In this document: positions 1 through 8,100 of the stretch, in pieces
Numbering within the stretch: position 1 is the stretch's first letter
Layout of the letters: each line of letters begins with the position of its first letter
Assembly: GCF_003999195.1 (NCBI RefSeq)
Contig: NZ_RJVR01000214.1
Coordinates: 1 to 33,145 of the forward strand
Reading direction: 5' to 3'
DNA: 33,145 nucleotides
From: Streptomyces soli
Lineage (GTDB): Bacteria; Actinomycetota; Actinomycetes; Streptomycetales; Streptomycetaceae
The notes under the pieces: model-generated
Databases searched by the model: none
Told to the model about the DNA's origin: nothing
What the model saw: the letters and a program-made list of their open reading frames with translations, nothing else
Position numbers and translations under genes: made by a program

Positions 1-246
1 AAAGGCCGCAAGACCGCCCCGGGTTTCGCGGAACAGTGCCGCCAGCTCACCGAGGCCCGGCGCGATAACCCATGGCTGGGTGCCGGGAACGCGGACGTTC
101 AGCAGCAGGCACTGGGGGACTTCGCCCAGGCCAAGAACGCTCGGTTCACGTCCGGGTTCGGTGAACCGACGTGGCGTAAGAAGCACGTGCACGAGGGCTT
201 CCGGGTCATCAGCGTGTTCGCCCAGATCACCGCCATGCACCGATGA
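1..246 (+). pseudogene. TnpB (IS200/IS605 OrfB) fragment, cut by window start
   Basis: Frame 1 is open from the first base to a TGA at 244-246 (81 codons). The peptide has the pattern of the N-terminal part of the RNA-guided nuclease TnpB found in IS605/IS607-type elements: W-L-x-A-G-N-A-D-V-Q-Q-Q-A-L, then an F-A-Q-A-K-N stretch and G-E-P-T-W-R-K-K before E-G-F-R-V. It stops after I-T-A-M-H-R, far short of the RuvC-like catalytic motifs, so no nuclease can be made from what is visible. The start lies outside the window. Sequence of another family follows at once, so this looks like the edge of a decayed insertion. Confidence 0.6.
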
Positions 247-299
247 ACGTCAAGCGAGCCGAACGCGCGTTCAGTGCCGGACCGGCCGCCCCTGATGAG

Positions 300-440
300 G
301 CCGGATGGCTCGAAGTGCCGGTTGGCAGCGCGCTGCTTACATTGCACGGCTTCAACACTGACCAGGACGGACGCGTGATCGCCACACTCGCCCACCAGAT
401 TCGGGGCGACCGCGCAGAATATGTCGTACACCTACCGCCG
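300..440 (+). pseudogene. UTRA-type (GntR-family regulator) C-terminal fragment
   Basis: A reading frame from 243 to 476 contains, at about 303-440, a stretch resembling the end of a UTRA ligand-binding domain. It has V-P-V-G-S-A-L-L followed by a D-x-D-G-R-V strand and the typical closing I-R-G-D-R-x-E-Y-V-V-x-L. UTRA domains are the effector-binding half of HutC/GntR regulators and should be preceded by a winged helix, which is absent. The TnpB fragment abuts upstream, so this is probably the 3' remnant of a regulator gene interrupted or deleted by the insertion. A short unrelated ORF is possible. Confidence 0.4.
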
Positions 441-651
441 CCGAACTGCTCGACGCGGCCGGCAATAGCGGGCTGACATTCCGGAGGCTGACTAACCGCG
501 CGCTTTCACGAGTGGACTTGTCGGGGCCTCACCCGGCCACTGCGGGGACCTGCGCCGCCACCGGACCGGGCCCGTATGCGGTCAAATCGGATTACCCCTC
601 TGTTGGTGGGGCTGGACCTATGCCTTCCGGCGGGAGAACTCGGCGGCGTAG

Positions 652-1215
652 TCAGCTCGTGGCCCCCGCCTCCTTGGTCCATTTCTCCGCTCCGGAGATG
701 TGGAGGCCGAGGAGGCGACTGAGAACGATCGCGGGGAGCTCTGCAGAGAACTCCATCAGCGTGGCGTTGCGTGCCGGCCGAGCCCGTATGCCCAGTGCGG
801 TGAGTTTGCGCATGAGCTGACGACTGCTGATCGGCTGCCCGGCGATCGTGCCGGGAAAGAGCCACGGATGATCGTCTCGGCGTCCGAGGGTCGAGCAGCC
901 GTGCCGCTGCTGGACCAGTTCCATCACCAGGACATCAAGCGGTGGCGGCAGGACGGTCGGATGCGAGCCGAGCGTCAGCGTGACGCGGTCGGCCTTCTGA
1001 GCGACCTGGTCGACTCTGAGCCGGGAGGTCCGGCTCAGCGGCTGGGCGAACAGTAGGAGAAGCAGGCCTGCGACGCGCGTCGCGGTGTCGATCCCGTCGC
1101 CCTTCACCAGTTGGCGGACGTAGGCCCAGCGCTGATCGTTCTCGATGAGGCCCATCGAGGTGTCCTTGGGCGGGATCGGAATCGTGACGCCGTGAGCATT
1201 GCGGGTGCCGATAAA
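652..1215 (-). pseudogene. tyrosine-recombinase-like (integrase-type) remnant
   Basis: The minus frame is open from 1215, just after a TGA at 1216-1218, to a stop at 652-654. It includes a 167-aa ORF beginning at 1155. The peptide has features of an actinomycete family often annotated as recombinase or integrase: an R-W-A-Y-V-R-Q-L-V segment, L-L-L-F-A-Q-P-L-S, and W-L-F-P-G-x-x-x-G-Q-P-I-x-x-x-x-L, ending in a helix-rich L-P-A-x-V-L-x-x-L-L-G-L-H region. The N-terminal part is missing behind the stop, and the R/H/R/Y catalytic set of active tyrosine recombinases is not evident. A second, divergent piece of the same family lies on the other strand at 1812-2219. Confidence 0.5.
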
Positions 1216-1317
1216 TCATCCGCGCAGGTGGCAGGCTTGATCGCTGATCTTGAGTCGTGCCCGTCGCATGGCCGGCTATCTGCAATGCACAGGGCAGGGA
1301 CGGCATGATGATCTGTC

Positions 1318-1380
1318 ATGCTGCTGCACCTGGCCTACGTCACCGCGACCACCGCCGTCACGCTGCTGCGCCTGCTGCCA
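1318..1380 (+). pseudogene. N-terminal stub of an integrase-core transposase
   Basis: ATG at 1318 starts a peptide M-L-L-H-L-A-Y-V-T-A-T-T-A-V-T-L-L-R-L-L-P. This closely follows the opening residues of a common streptomycete rve-domain transposase (M-L-L-R-L-A-Y-L-T-V-T-N...L-R-L-L-P). Similarity ends after about 21 codons, where sequence of the opposite-strand quinone oxidoreductase fragment begins. Only the stub remains. The call rests on a short recalled pattern. Confidence 0.4.
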
Positions 1381-1414
1381 GGCCGACCCATGCGAAGTCC
1401 CAGCCGCCCTCGAC

Positions 1415-1693
1415 GTGCTCGGACATGGGCCGTGCTGCGGCTGCCTCGGCGAGCGGGAGGCGAGCGTGCACGGCGGTGTGCAGTTGCCCGGCAGTCGAGT
1501 ATTCGGCGACCTCGGTCATTTCTCGGCGGGCCTGCTCGGGGTCGGCCGCGCGCCACGCGATGAGGGAGAACCCGGCCACGGACTTCAGGGCGAAGATGTT
1601 GGTGACAGGCAGGCTGGTCAGCTCGCCGCTCGCAGCTCCGTAGATGACGATCCAGCCGAACGGAGCCAGTACGTCGAAGCTCCGCTGCAGCGA
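1415..1693 (-). pseudogene. quinone oxidoreductase (zinc-type MDR) C-terminal fragment
   Basis: Within a minus-strand ORF (1358-1981), the part at about 1693-1415 reads as the C-terminal catalytic/Rossmann segment of an NADPH:quinone reductase of the MDR family. It runs S-F-D-V-L-A-P-F-G-W-I-V-I-Y-G, then L-x-x-x-N-I-F-x-L-K-S-V-x-G-F, and closes with Y-S-T-A-G-Q-L and L-P-L-A-E-A-A-A-A. The NADPH-binding motif and substrate half are missing upstream and the last ten or so residues are replaced by unrelated sequence. It lies between a transposase stub and a recombinase fragment, so both ends look like rearrangement junctions. Confidence 0.65.
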
Positions 1694-1811
1694 AAGCCCC
1701 TGGACCGTCACCGTCGACGGCCAGCCCCAGGAGTACCCGTCCCTGTACGGCCTCACCTGGCCCGAGCGCGTCCGGCTGCTGGCCCTGGCCGTGCACCGCG
1801 CCGAACACTGA

Positions 1812-2219
1812 CCACCACACCAGGTCGCCGATCTCCTGCTCAGCTGGATCCCCAACCGGGACAACATGAACACCGCGACGAACCGCGACTCTCGCTGGCT
1901 GTTCCCCGGACGCCGGGCCGGGCAGCCGATGCACCCCGACGCTCTCTCGGCTCTGGTCAACAACCTCGGTATCCCCACCATCGCCAGCCGGGTTTCTGCG
2001 ATCCGTGAGTACGTCCTGGAGATGCCCGTCCCTGTCGTCGCCGACGCCCTCGGCTACCACCAAGTCACCACTGCCAAGCTGGCCGCCCAAGCCGGAGGCA
2101 CCTGGAGCCGGTACGCCGCCGGGGACGCCGCCACGACCGCGGCGACCGCCTCGGCCGGCCGCCGCAGCGGTGGCCGGCCGTTCAGCAGGCCGCTCGCGCC
2201 CGGAGATTCGGCACTGTGA
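1812..2219 (+). pseudogene. second tyrosine-recombinase-like remnant
   Basis: The frame opens after a TGA at 1809-1811 and runs to TGA 2217-2219. It carries the same signature as the 652-1215 remnant: L-L-L-S-W-I-P-N-R-D-N, S-R-W-L-F-P-G-R-R-A-G-Q-P-M, a helical P-V-P-V-V-A-D-A-L-G-Y-H segment, then T-W-S-R-Y-A-A-G-D near the end. The two pieces differ in sequence and point toward each other, so they come from two different family members. No plausible start or N-terminal domain remains. Confidence 0.5.
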
Positions 2220-2265
2220 TCAGGAGCGGGATCTCACGTCGACGCCGTCCGCGGCCACGGGTTGA

Positions 2266-3306
2266 TCAGGACGTGGCTGCCGCGAACTCGATTAGCGCGG
2301 CGTTCGTGACCTCCGGGCGTTCCTGCTGGATCCAATGCCCGACGCCGGGCACCAGCTCGAAGCGACGCAGGTTCGGGACCAGGGTGCGCAGCGAGGCCTC
2401 CAGCGTCGAGGCGTCGTACCAGGACATCACCGGGTCCCGGTCGCCGGCCAGGAACAGGGCAGGCGGGGTGATCCGGGCGCCCTCCCAGGGCGCTGTGAGC
2501 GCCCAGTTGTGGTCGATGTTGCGGTACCAGTTCAGCGGGCCGAAGAAGCTGGACTCGGCGAACTCCTCGACGTAGGCGGCGAGATCCCGCTCTGTCAACC
2601 AGGCGGGCAGCTCGTCCGGGCTGATCCACCCGTCGAAGAAGCGCTGGCCTTCCGGGACCAGCAGACGGCGCACCTCGGGGTTGTTGCCGGAGAGGCCGAA
2701 CAAGCTGCGCCGGAACGACTCGGTCAGGTCGGCCTCGAATTCCTTCTCGACCCCCGGGCGCTGGAAGTAGAGCTGGTAAAAGGCCTCACCGAAGGCGTCG
2801 CGCGCGGCGGTCAGGGCGGGCACCGGGGTCCGCGCGGTGAACGGCACGCTGAGCCCGCCGACGCCGCGCACCAGGTCCGGGCGCAGCAGCGCGGTGTGCC
2901 AGGCCACCGGGGCGCCCCAGTCGTGGCCGATCACCGCTGCGTTCTGCTCGCCGAGCGCGCCGATCAGCCCGACCACGTCACCGACCAGGTGCAGAATCGT
3001 GTAGTCCGTGACGGCGGCCGGGCTGTCGGTACCCGGGTAGCCACGCTGGTTCGGCGCGACGGCGTGGAAGCCGGCATCGGCGAGCGCCCGCAGCTGGTGC
3101 CGCCACGAGTACCAGGACTCCGGGAAACCGTGCAGCAGCACCACCAGCGGACCGCTGCCGGCCTCGGCCAGGCGCATCTGCAATCCGTTGACCTCGATGA
3201 CGCGGTGCTTGATCTCGATGGCCGCCAGGCCCTGTGCTCTGTCCCGTCGCAGCCCGGACTCCGCGCCGGTGATCACCGCGCGTTCGTTGCTCTTGCTCTC
3301 TGTCAT
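2266..3306 (-). CDS. epoxide-hydrolase-like alpha/beta hydrolase
   Basis: The 346-aa protein belongs to the alpha/beta-hydrolase epoxide hydrolase group, which opens epoxides to vicinal diols through an Asp ester intermediate in the cytoplasm. Visible elements in order: oxyanion motif H-G-F-P-E-S-W (59-65), nucleophile in G-H-D-W-G-A-P (Asp129), a cap domain with Tyr180 and Tyr261 as candidate epoxide-activating tyrosines, the acid region G-D-R-D-P (288-292) and catalytic His324 in G-V-G-H-W. Length is normal and all key residues are present. An in-frame start exists at 3360, but ATG at 3306 is preferred because a purine-rich GAGGACCGAGGA stretch lies just upstream. The gene stands alone, so substrate is unknown; haloalkane dehalogenase is less likely given the Tyr/Tyr cap pattern. 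Confidence 0.88.
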   Translation of the reverse strand: MTESKSNERAVITGAESGLRRDRAQGLAAIEIKHRVIEVNGLQMRLAEAGSGPLVVLLHGFPESWYSWRHQLRALADAGFHAVAPNQRGYPGTDSPAAVTDYTILHLVGDVVGLIGALGEQNAAVIGHDWGAPVAWHTALLRPDLVRGVGGLSVPFTARTPVPALTAARDAFGEAFYQLYFQRPGVEKEFEADLTESFRRSLFGLSGNNPEVRRLLVPEGQRFFDGWISPDELPAWLTERDLAAYVEEFAESSFFGPLNWYRNIDHNWALTAPWEGARITPPALFLAGDRDPVMSWYDASTLEASLRTLVPNLRRFELVPGVGHWIQQERPEVTNAALIEFAAATS

Positions 3307-3901
3307 TCCTCGGTCCTCTCTCTGGTTGCCGAGCAATCCCCGGCCCGCGTGTTCGACCAATGACAGTTCTTACTTGATCGTCACTGGGCCTGAGTTCCAC
3401 AAATGCGTGCATCGCTCAGGGCCGTGAAACCTGCCCTGAGCTGCGGGAACGGAGAATCGCCTAGCGGCGCGGCGTGTCACTAGGCGCTGGTGTTCTCCCA
3501 GGTCAGCGCCTTGCGGGCGCTCATCAGCCTTACGTCGTCCTCGCGTTGCCCAACGAGGCTACTTGGTCCCCATGACGAGCGCAGCAGTTCCAATGATCCA
3601 CTTCCCGCGAAGCTATGGGTAGCTATGCCCATGTTTGCCACCCAAGTTCCTTCGCGCATTCCGGCCTGATCGGTCGCGCGACGCAGCTCGCCGACCTGCG
3701 GCGATAGAGCCGCCTAGCGACACGGCATATCCGGCACCCTGCGCGTCTGTGCTGCTCAGACGCCAAGCTCCGACGCAGCGGACGTCGTAGCACCATGCGA
3801 ACCGGATCCCGGCCCCGCCCAGCGTTCGCCTGGCTCGGCCCGTGGCCACTGGATCGACGCGTGCCGCCGCGGCTGTCGGCGACGGCCGCCAGCGGGTGTG
3901 T
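3307..3901. other. no convincing gene
   Basis: About 600 bases between the epoxide hydrolase start and the hairpin at 3902. ORFs here lack codon bias and recognisable motifs. The only structure seen is a small inverted repeat at 3458-3486. The hydrolase promoter should lie close to its start, but no clear -35/-10 pair can be defended. Confidence 0.5.
3458..3486. repeat. 7-bp perfect inverted repeat
   Basis: CGCCTAG at 3458-3464 is mirrored by CTAGGCG at 3480-3486 with a 15-base spacer. CTAG is rare in high-GC genomes, which makes the pair slightly notable. It could be a protein-binding site or chance; no function is assigned. Confidence 0.35.
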
Positions 3902-3929
3902 CGCCGCACCCGGGCTTGCGGGTGCGGCG
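3902..3929. terminator. strong hairpin, terminator-like
   Basis: An 11-bp perfect stem (CGCCGCACCCG at 3902-3912 pairing with 3919-3929) closes a 6-base loop. It lies 38 bases beyond the stop codon of the CHAP fragment on the minus strand, so it may be the old terminator of that gene. On the plus strand it is followed within about 12 bases by a short T-run. Confidence 0.55.
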
Positions 3930-3967
3930 GCCGGCTGGTTTTTCCCGGTCCTTAGTCCGGCGCCCGA

Positions 3968-4120
3968 TCAGCGGACCCGGATGAAGACCACGTCGTACCC
4001 CATGTTCGTACCGCGGTTCTTGACGTAGACGCCGTCCTTCCCGCCGATGGGGTTGCCGGTGTTGCCTTCGACGGTGGTGAAGGTGGAGCCGCTCACCGTT
4101 CTCACGATGCCGATGTGACC
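3968..4120 (-). pseudogene. CHAP-domain (peptidoglycan amidase) C-terminal fragment
   Basis: Fifty codons ending at a TGA (3968-3970) read G-H-I-G-I-V, then T-F-T-T-V-E-G-N-T-G-N, then G-V-Y-V-K-N-R. This is the His-containing core strand and the V-E-G-N-T loop typical of CHAP cysteine amidases/endopeptidases, which cut peptidoglycan outside the membrane. The catalytic Cys half is missing, because the insertion-sequence end begins right at 4121. The 3' end and its hairpin are preserved, so this is a gene cut by insertion or deletion. Confidence 0.55.
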
Positions 4121-4167
4121 TTCCCCTCGTAGCGTAGAGACCGTGGCTGCAGGGGAAGTTGGGAGTC

Positions 4168-4370
4168 ATGGCGGAGAAGAGGCGGAAGTTCGACGCGGAG
4201 TTCCGTGAGGGGGCTGTGCGGATCGTCGCGGAGACCGGCAAGCCGATCGCGCAGGTCGCGAAGGACTTGGGGATCAACGAGACCACCTTGGCCAGCTGGG
4301 TGTCCCGGGCCCGAAGGGCGGGCGGGGTCGGGCAGGCTGGCGAGAGCGAGGAGCTCGCGCGGCTGCGGGT
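4168..4370 (+). pseudogene. IS3-family OrfA transposase, truncated
   Basis: ATG 4168 (an in-frame GTG-like start lies slightly upstream at 4159) begins a peptide with [17 protein letters not shown], then [19 protein letters not shown]. This is the helix-turn-helix of IS3-family OrfA. Similarity stops after E-E-L-A-R-L-R near codon 67, before the leucine zipper and frameshift window into OrfB. The left end of the element probably lies near 4121, where CHAP sequence stops. OrfB is absent, so the element is dead. Confidence 0.75.
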
Positions 4371-4481
4371 GACCGCGAGCGGCGTCCGGGTGGCTCTCGA
4401 CGATGCGGCACCGGCTACGTGTCGCTTGCGTCGCTGCGTTCGTTCCCGATCCACCAGCGCAAGATCGACGGATTGTTTGTG
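4371..4481 (+). pseudogene. EAL-domain (c-di-GMP phosphodiesterase) fragment, frameshifted
   Basis: Directly after the OrfA break come G-V-R-V-A-L-D-D and, after a 1-base shift at about 4405, [25 protein letters not shown]. This matches the D-D-F-G-T-G-Y-S-S-L-x-x-L-x-x-F-P-I-D-x-x-K-I-D signature in the second half of EAL domains. Only about 35 codons survive, with no E-A-L motif. The fragment carries on its own a metal-site Asp pair but cannot be functional. Confidence 0.55.
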
Positions 4482-4604
4482 ACCGGCGATCCGGCCGCCC
4501 CAGATCTGGCGTGCCGGCCGCCGACCTGGCCGCGGTCCTGCACCGCCGGTCCCGGACACAGCCCGGTGCCTGACGCGACCCCGCACGCCGGCGCCGGGAA
4601 CGCG

Positions 4605-5477
4605 TCAGGTCAGGTGCCCGGTCAGCTCGGTCACGATGTCGTCAAACGCGTTGAGCACCAGCGACAGGTGACCCTCGGTCGGCTCGAGGTGCACGGTGGC
4701 ACCGGTCAACCGGGCCGCCAGCCAGCGGCCGTGGGCGTAGGGCACCATCCGGTCCTCGGCGCCTTGCCAGACCGAGACCGGAGTCTCGACGGCGCCGAGA
4801 TCGAAGCCCCAGTCGCCGACGAAGGCCAGGTCGTCGTCGCGCCAGCCGGCGATGCCGCTGGACACAGCCGCCCGGAACGTCGCCGCCGTGTAATCGGCGA
4901 ACTCGTCGGTGAGCGCCTTGCGGTCCACGTCGGACACCAGATCGCCCAACACGGCCGCGATCTGGCCGGCTTGAACCTCGGCCAGGCCGGGGACCTGAGC
5001 GCTCAGGAAGGCGGTCAGCGGCCCCTCTCCGGCCGCAGCCGCCCCGAACTCCTCGATGTTCTCCGCGCCCATGCCGCCCAGCCAGTCGAGGCCCTCAACG
5101 CCGTGCGGGGCGACGCCGGCCACAGTGGCGGCGGCGAGGCACCGGCCGGGCAGCAGCGCTGCGCAGGCCAGGGCATGCGGGCCGCCGCCGGACCAGCCGA
5201 CGGTCAGGAACCGGTCGACGCCCAACTCGTCCAGGATGGCGGCGACGTCGGCGGCCACCGCGGCGACCGTACGGCCGGGCTGCGGCGACGAACCGGCGTA
5301 TCCGGGCCGGCTGTGGACCACGACCCGCAGACCGTGCCGCGCGGCGGTCGCGACCATCGGCCCGAACAACACAGCCGCGGACGGCGTGCCGTTGTGCAGA
5401 ACCAGGGGTGTCCCGTCTGCGGGACCGGCCACCAGGTATTCCAGCGTCCGGCCATCGGCAAGGTGGAGGTTCGTCAT
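4605..5477 (-). CDS. alpha/beta-fold hydrolase
   Basis: The 290-aa protein is a complete serine alpha/beta hydrolase. It has an oxyanion loop H-N-G-T-P (28-32), R-P-G-Y-A-G-S (58-64), nucleophile elbow G-W-S-G-G-G-P (Ser96), acid Asp242 in G-A-E-D-R-M-V-P and His270 in T-E-G-H. The H-N-G-T-P loop and G-W-S-G-G-G elbow are typical of a streptomycete subgroup of small esterase/lipase-like enzymes with unassigned substrate. There is no signal peptide, so it is probably cytoplasmic. No clear Shine-Dalgarno precedes ATG 5477, so a leaderless transcript is possible. Upstream sequence is mobile-element debris, and the gene is not in an operon. Confidence 0.85.
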   Translation of the reverse strand: MTNLHLADGRTLEYLVAGPADGTPLVLHNGTPSAAVLFGPMVATAARHGLRVVVHSRPGYAGSSPQPGRTVAAVAADVAAILDELGVDRFLTVGWSGGGPHALACAALLPGRCLAAATVAGVAPHGVEGLDWLGGMGAENIEEFGAAAAGEGPLTAFLSAQVPGLAEVQAGQIAAVLGDLVSDVDRKALTDEFADYTAATFRAAVSSGIAGWRDDDLAFVGDWGFDLGAVETPVSVWQGAEDRMVPYAHGRWLAARLTGATVHLEPTEGHLSLVLNAFDDIVTELTGHLT

Positions 5478-5512
5478 GGGGAGAACCTACGTCACAAACG
5501 CACGGACCCGCC

Positions 5513-5530
5513 CGGGGGAGGGCTCCCCCG
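5513..5530. terminator. small GC-rich hairpin
   Basis: An 8-bp perfect stem CGGGGGAG/CTCCCCCG with a 2-base centre sits about 35 bases upstream of the hydrolase start. The very short loop makes it a weak terminator candidate; it may insulate the hydrolase from upstream transcription. Confidence 0.3.
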
Positions 5531-5623
5531 CGCGTCATCGCGGATCGCCCTCGTCTACTACGCCGCCCGCAAGGTCCAGGAGATCTTCTCCAGCGATCAC
5601 TGACCGCCGCTCAGCGTCCCGGA

Positions 5624-5712
5624 TGGAGTCACTTCTCACCTACACAACGGGCTCCCCAGAGCTCCAAGTGGAGTCAGAACTGACCTACAAGTGGAGTCGA
5701 TCGTCACCTACG
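5624..5712. repeat. three direct copies of a 21-bp motif
   Basis: Copies start at 5624, 5669 and 5692 (spacing 45 and 23) and follow TGGAGTC-N5-TSACCTAC. The 7-base head and the ACCTAC tail are invariant while the middle varies. IS21-family ends are known to carry several copies of a transposase-binding repeat of about this size, so a solo IS21-type end is the favoured reading. No IstA/IstB gene is next to it. Tandem regulatory operators are the alternative. Confidence 0.5.
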
Positions 5713-5994
5713 AAGCCAGCCCGGAGGCTCAGGAGGCCGCCCAGGAGGCCGAGGAGGCCCCGGACGAGGCGCAGGCCCGGGGGATGCCGCCGTGCCCCAG
5801 GAAAGCGCGCAGCAGGAGTAACAGCGCCCCGAGGGCGGGGGCCGCACGACCGGCCCCCGCCCTCTTCCCCGGATCGTCCGACCGGCCCCATGCCCACCGC
5901 GCGACGCAGACACCGCCGCGCCCGAGAGACCCGCCGGAAGGGGTTGGCCCCCCGGCCGGCACCCCCAGACCACACCCGCGACCGAGGAGGCACC

Positions 5995-6240
5995 GTGAAG
6001 GACACCCGCGTTTCGATCAACGGGACCAGATCTATGACGCCCGGTTGGACCCGGCCAACCGTTGGAACGGTTGGGTATCACCGCGGTTCACGCTGGAGAC
6101 CGTGCGGCAGCTGGCCGCCGACACCCAGGCCGACGCCGCCACGTACGGACACGACGCAGTCGACACGATCCACGTCATTGAGGGCGGTACGGACGGCGAG
6201 GGAGAGCCGCGCGTGATCGTGCTGCACATCCCCGGTGGCA
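5995..6240 (+). pseudogene. N-terminal part of a split mobile-element accessory gene
   Basis: A GTG at 5995 with GAGGAGG about five bases upstream starts M-K-D-T-R-V; after a 1-base slip near 6011 the frame continues F-D-Q-R-D-Q-I-Y-D-A-R-L-D-P, R-W-N-G-W-V-S-P-R-F-T-L-E-T-V-R, H-D-A-V-D-T-I-H-V-I-E-G and P-R-V-I-V-L-H-I. I recall this pattern from small uncharacterised proteins in actinomycete conjugative elements, which usually finish with a G-G-W-E-W-T-W-Y motif. That ending is absent here but present at 8819-8878. Both a frameshift and a physical split therefore affect it. Function is unknown. Confidence 0.5.
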
Positions 6241-6309
6241 GTACCACCACGAGAGCCCGGAGGGCGGCACACGGCCCGCGAGAAAGGCGCAGGTGCTCGG
6301 CTGCGGGGA

Positions 6310-6558
6310 TCACCTCTCCTCGGCCTTGCGGGTCAGCAGGCTGTAGTGGTTCTGCGCCGACACGTACGAGGTGAGGCCCTGCTCGCGCGCGGTGTGCACT
6401 GCCTCGGCGACCTGCCAGCCGGTCAGGTTGCAACAGCCGACGTAGCGGACCTTGCCCTCGTGGACCAGGTCGTCCAAGGTGGCGAGGATCTCCTCGACCG
6501 GGGTGCCCGCATCACGCCAGTGCAATTGGTACAGGTGGATCCACTCGGTACCGGCCCC
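6310..6558 (-). pseudogene. aldo/keto reductase internal fragment
   Basis: The minus frame reads I-H-L-Y-Q-L-H-W-R-D, T-P-V-E-E-I-L-A-T-L-D-D-L-V, G-K-V-R-Y-V-G-C-C-N-L-T-G-W-Q and V-S-A-Q-N-H-Y-S-L-L, then a premature TGA at 6310-6312. These are the central strands and cofactor-side loop of an aldo/keto reductase (NADPH-dependent carbonyl reduction). The N-terminal Asp/Tyr catalytic part and C-terminal third are gone. It lies just past the breakpoint of the split gene, so it came in with the nested insertion. Confidence 0.7.
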
Positions 6559-6654
6559 GGAGGGATGCATAAGTGGATCATGGATCCGCAGGCGGCCAGT
6601 GGGTGTGATCGAAACAAATTAGTGGAAAACGGGGTAAATAAGAGCAACGCGCAC

Positions 6655-7968
6655 TTACTGCGCGTCCCGCGATTCGCACCGGCTCGGCTGCGGCGTACGT
6701 CCGGATGTCTTCCACGGGTTCCTCTGTGTGCTTCGGCTTGAAAGGGCCTGCCCGCCGACCGGAGGATGGCACTCAGCGGCAGATGTCGAGCCGGCCGGTT
6801 TGCGGAGCAGTAGCAGCGCCGCGTCGTCGTGGAGCCGGCCACCCACGTACGCCAGCAGTTCGTCGTGGAGCGCGGCGAGGGTACGGGACGGCTCGTCGGA
6901 CAGGTGCCGCGCTACCCGCTCAATGAGCGGGTAGAACTCACGATGTTGGTTGCGGGCCTCGGTGACCCCGTCGGTGTAGAGAAGCAACTGGTCCCCGTCG
7001 GCGAAAGGCAGCACCTGGAGGCTCGGGGTCTCATCGGTGAGGGCACTCAGCCCGAGAGGCGGAGCCGGAAAAGTCCGCTCTACAGATATGACGTCGGATT
7101 TGCGAACCAGCAGCGGAGGGGCGTGTCCGCAGTTGACCACCTCCATGCGCCCAGCCCGGGGGTACCCGACGACCACGGCGGTGACGAAGTCGTCGGGACC
7201 AAGGGTGCGCGCCAGGCTCCGCTCGATCCTGCCGACGACATCAAGGAGGTCCGGCTCGTCGTAGGCGGCCTCGCTGAAGACACCGAGCACAAGAGCAGCG
7301 GTGCTCACCGCCGGCAGTCCCTTGCCGCGCACGTCGCCGACGATCAACCTGACCCCGTAAGGGGTGGGCACCAGCGCGTAGAGGTCCCCGCCGATTCGGG
7401 CCTCCGCCGCAGCGGCGCTGTAGCGGACAGCCACCTGGAACGGGCCGACAGTCGCGGGCACGGGCTTGAGGAGTGCGTGCTGGGCAGCCTCAGCAACCGA
7501 GCGGACAGCCGCCAGTACCCGTTCGCGACGCCCGCGAAGCACGCTGGCCCGGTGGCTCGCCAGGGTCACGGCAATCAGTGCGGACAGAAAGATCGCTTGC
7601 TCACGGCCCGACGTAGCGTGACGAACGCCGAGCGCGATGGCCAGTGCCACGGCGAAGAAGCCGACACGGAGGACTCCCCAGGGCTTGCAGGTGGCCGCAG
7701 CCAGCGCAGGCCCAACGGCGAGCATCGGCAACCAGGTCATCCTGGCTACTGTGAGGAGGGAGAGGGGCAAAGCGGCGAAGAGTATCAGTAGGGGCATACC
7801 GGCGGTGAAATGCGCGGCGCCGCGTGGCTGGTCCGGCGGCGCCGCCTCCGAGGTCGGGGCCGGCCCTAGGTGGTCATCCGGCCGGGCCGGCGCCCCAGGG
7901 TCGGCCCATCGCTTGGTGAATTGCCTCATCGACCAGCGGTCGCGCCGATGGTCTCGGGCCTGACTCAT
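6655..7968 (-). CDS. membrane SpoIIE-type PP2C serine/threonine phosphatase
   Basis: About 437 aa from ATG 7968 (TTG 8025 and ATG 7929 are alternative starts; ribosome sites are all weak). The order is: a basic, Pro-rich cytoplasmic head, roughly four hydrophobic segments, then a SpoIIE/PP2C domain. The domain shows the metal-binding Asp in G-G-D-L-Y, the second in G-D-V-R-G-K-G, N-C-G-H-A-P-P-L-L and L-Y-T-D-G-V-T-E-A-R-N. Such phosphatases dephosphorylate anti-anti-sigma factors or similar partners in stress and development signalling. No kinase or STAS partner is nearby. The last 50 or so residues after L-L-L-L-R-K look like read-through into foreign sequence, so the C-terminus may be altered. 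Confidence 0.82.
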   Translation of the reverse strand: MSQARDHRRDRWSMRQFTKRWADPGAPARPDDHLGPAPTSEAAPPDQPRGAAHFTAGMPLLILFAALPLSLLTVARMTWLPMLAVGPALAAATCKPWGVLRVGFFAVALAIALGVRHATSGREQAIFLSALIAVTLASHRASVLRGRRERVLAAVRSVAEAAQHALLKPVPATVGPFQVAVRYSAAAAEARIGGDLYALVPTPYGVRLIVGDVRGKGLPAVSTAALVLGVFSEAAYDEPDLLDVVGRIERSLARTLGPDDFVTAVVVGYPRAGRMEVVNCGHAPPLLVRKSDVISVERTFPAPPLGLSALTDETPSLQVLPFADGDQLLLYTDGVTEARNQHREFYPLIERVARHLSDEPSRTLAALHDELLAYVGGRLHDDAALLLLRKPAGSTSAAECHPPVGGQALSSRSTQRNPWKTSGRTPQPSRCESRDAQ

Positions 7969-8100
7969 GTCCCCGTCCGCTATTCCCACCTGCTCTCGAC
8001 ACCCCAAAATATCCGTTTTGTCCAAGTAGTGACAGGTAACAGGTTCCGCGCGGGAGTCACAAGGACAGGAATTTCAGATAGTGAGCGAAAGGCGCCTGTG

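Noticed and set aside
4419..5603. 394-codon plus-strand open frame
   Set aside because: Only its first ~20 codons (EAL remnant) look real; the rest is antisense to the hydrolase at 4605-5477.
5624..5712. CRISPR-like array
   Set aside because: Only three copies, degenerate in the middle, unequal spacing and no cas genes.
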